A stretch of DNA of 64,000 nucleotides from the NCBI GenBank assembly GCA_037190325.1, contig JBBCIU010000004.1, forward strand, positions 135,456 through 199,455. The letters are read 5' to 3'. Source of the DNA: Arctic95D-9 sp037190325 (lineage in GTDB: Bacteria; Verrucomicrobiota; Verrucomicrobiia; Verrucomicrobiales; DEV007). The notes under the pieces are model-generated. The model saw only the letters and a list, made by a program, of their open reading frames with translations, was not told the origin of the DNA and searched no databases. Position numbers and translations under genes: made by a program. This document shows positions 62,606-64,000 of the stretch, piece after piece (the first letter of the stretch is position 1; each line of letters opens with the position of its first letter).

Positions 62606-63467
62606 TCAGATAATGAACCAAAAAGATGCCTTCACAGTCTGTTGAAAACGTATCAGCGGATCGTTCGCATTGATGATTCGATAGTCGATTTGGGGTTCCG
62701 GCACTCTCTTGAGACGATTGCCAAACAATTGCTCATCGCGCTGCCAAGCCTTGCAGGGCATCCATCGTTTGGGTGTCCCGAACCCGAAGAGCTTGCGCAT
62801 CAAGAGCGAGAGGTCGTAGGCGAGTGCCGCGGAGGTCAGCCGTTTGGTCAGGTTCGTCGTCCAACGCAGGCTCGCCCGCTTCATGCCCCCCCTGGTCGAG
62901 CGCGCTGGCAAAAGCTCGTTCGAGGTGTTCTTCGCACTTTCTCAGCAGCGCTTTGCCGCTTTTGCTCTCCACAGCAACCCGCGTCTTGCATAAAGTCTGC
63001 CGCGTGACCTTGCGCTGCTTTTCCTTTCGGCGCCGAGATGCGCATATCTCCTCGAGACTGATGAAATCTTCGTCGGTGGTGAAGCTTTCATCGACTTTCT
63101 CCTGTTTCGGATCCTCGCGGACCCGGGCCAGCGTTGCGCATCCTTCCAAGACCCGCTCGCAAGGCCCTTCGCTGCCATGGGCGTCACCAACACGCGCCTC
63201 GGTCCAAATGATGGCACCGCTCTCGAGGTCGGTGAGGTGCTCGGGCTTATACGCCCTGTCGCAGGCCCAGTCATTGGTCCAGCTCACCTTGACTTCCGAA
63301 TCGTGCGGATTGACCCAGTCCTCGTTGGAGATCCTGCGGTCCTTGCGTTTCTTGTCGGTGCACGGCACCGCCTTGGCGACATCGGGATCGAGCCCGGCCT
63401 CCGCTGCAAGCTTCTTCACGTAGCTCCCCACCATTCCGGTCGGCAGATGATCTCGACCGTGGATCAT
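62606..63467 (-). pseudogene. Broken IS1182-like transposase
   Basis: The reverse strand reads NPHDSEVKVSWTNDWACDRAYKP and HLTDLESGAIIWTEARVGDA from 63467, and, in another frame from about 62911, AYDLSLLMRKLFGFGTPKRW. These match the middle and C-terminus of IS1182-type transposases (YKPEHAVDLDTGAVV and NLGLLMRxxFGxGTP). A frameshift near 62880-62910 separates the parts, and the N-terminal portion is not present. A degenerate remnant. Confidence 0.7.
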
Positions 63468-63711
63468 AGCGCAGAACCGCGATGCCAGGATTCAGTCGTA
63501 ATGACTATGGAAATACCCTTCATTCGCGGTATGTGAACCTGAGCGAAACGTCTTTCTGCATATCCGAGCGCAAGGAACCCATGTCATGTCTTATCTTTTT
63601 TGCGCACACGGTTAGTCTTGGTTCCGCCGGGTCAGGGAAGCCTGAACACGGGAATCCGGGATGCCGTGCTGCAGCCTCCAATCAAATATCCGAGCTCTGA
63701 GGGTATTATTT

Positions 63712-64000
63712 TCAGCCGAAATCAAACGTTTCGTTCGGAGCCGCCACTATGAACTCGCCGATGTAGATGTTGCTCGACGACGTGTTTGTCAGCACGCCGC
63801 TTGTCTCGGAGGTCACTTTTAGCGAGTAGGTCTGTCCGGGAGAGACGTATACCTCCTGACGCGCGCATGACATCGGCTCGCCGTTCAGCTCATTGAGGTC
63901 GAACGATAGCACGAGCACGTCTTCGTCTCCGGTATTCTCATAGTGGTAGGTGTCGGTGAGTGGTTCGTAGGTCACGATGAGGGGATTGCTGTTGTTGTGT
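63712..64000 (-). CDS. 3' end of a gene entering from beyond the window, probable exported or surface domain
   Basis: The last ~96 residues of a frame that continues beyond base 64000: NNSNPLIVTYEPLTDTYHY, then VLVLSFDLNELNGEPMSC and YVSPGQTYSLKVTSETSG, ending NETFDFG. The regular alternation of beta-type and polar residues and Thr/Ser richness suggest an immunoglobulin-like or carbohydrate-binding exported domain. Family cannot be stated. GC is lower than in the backbone. Confidence 0.55.
   Translation of the reverse strand, partial: HNNSNPLIVTYEPLTDTYHYENTGDEDVLVLSFDLNELNGEPMSCARQEVYVSPGQTYSLKVTSETSGVLTNTSSSNIYIGEFIVAAPNETFDFG

Noticed and set aside
49486..63711. Direct repeat of the tRNA-Thr 3' end as an island attachment site
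   Set aside because: I looked for GTTCGAGTCCGAC and GACAGTTGGCT further right and did not see a convincing second copy inside the window.
1..64000. CRISPR array or phage module
   Set aside because: No regularly spaced repeat series and no phage structural genes are visible.

Overview
The window is 64 kb of GC-rich bacterial chromosome. I infer a member of the Verrucomicrobiota (PVC superphylum). The support is a PVC-type heme-binding CxxCH dehydrogenase-like protein, two secreted DUF1080 (3-keto-disaccharide hydrolase-like) proteins, a large multiheme planctomycete/verrucomicrobial-style cytochrome with a DUF4384-like segment, and a Gram-negative envelope (Mla lipid transport, OmpA proteins, a TorF-type porin). 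This is family-level inference; no rRNA is present.

1-49.5 kb is a dense housekeeping backbone. A leftward operon carries mlaE-mlaF-mlaD, a small membrane protein, coaX and a ROK kinase (glk-like, cut by the window edge). Rightward genes follow: a 3-hydroxyisobutyrate-dehydrogenase-like reductase with ygfZ, a TorF-type porin behind a consensus sigma-54 promoter, priA, a comM-like ATPase, tRNA-Leu, purU, hisS, an OmpA-domain protein, and the TCA genes sucC-sucD-citrate synthase. Then come homoserine dehydrogenase, a TPR/VWA membrane protein, a nucleoside-monophosphate kinase, a TPR-redoxin protein, a Fur-family regulator, a xerD-like recombinase beside a zinc-ribbon membrane protein, ruvA, a hybrid histidine kinase, a spermidine-synthase-like protein, an OmpA/multiheme cytochrome pair, and a FIST-domain protein ending at tRNA-Thr.

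49.56-64 kb, starting exactly at the 3' end of tRNA-Thr, is very different. GC content is lower, coding density is poor, and at least six transposase remnants (IS4-, IS5-, IS3-, IS481- and IS1182-like) are present, including one IS3 element nested inside another. Scattered between them are surface-glycan genes: two polysaccharide pyruvyl transferase family proteins, an unrecognised 318-residue protein, and a 768-residue protein joining a GT71-like mannosyltransferase domain to a GT9 heptosyltransferase-like domain. A trypsin-like serine protease and the 3' part of a gene leaving the window complete it. I read this as a decaying, horizontally acquired glycan island.

The observations most worth following are the OmpA/cytochrome-DUF4384 pair sharing a short sequence segment, the GT71-GT9 fusion, the sigma-54 promoter in front of the TorF porin, the tRNA-Leu with an AAG anticodon, the altered phosphate-binding motif in CoaX, and the nested and chimeric insertion sequences.
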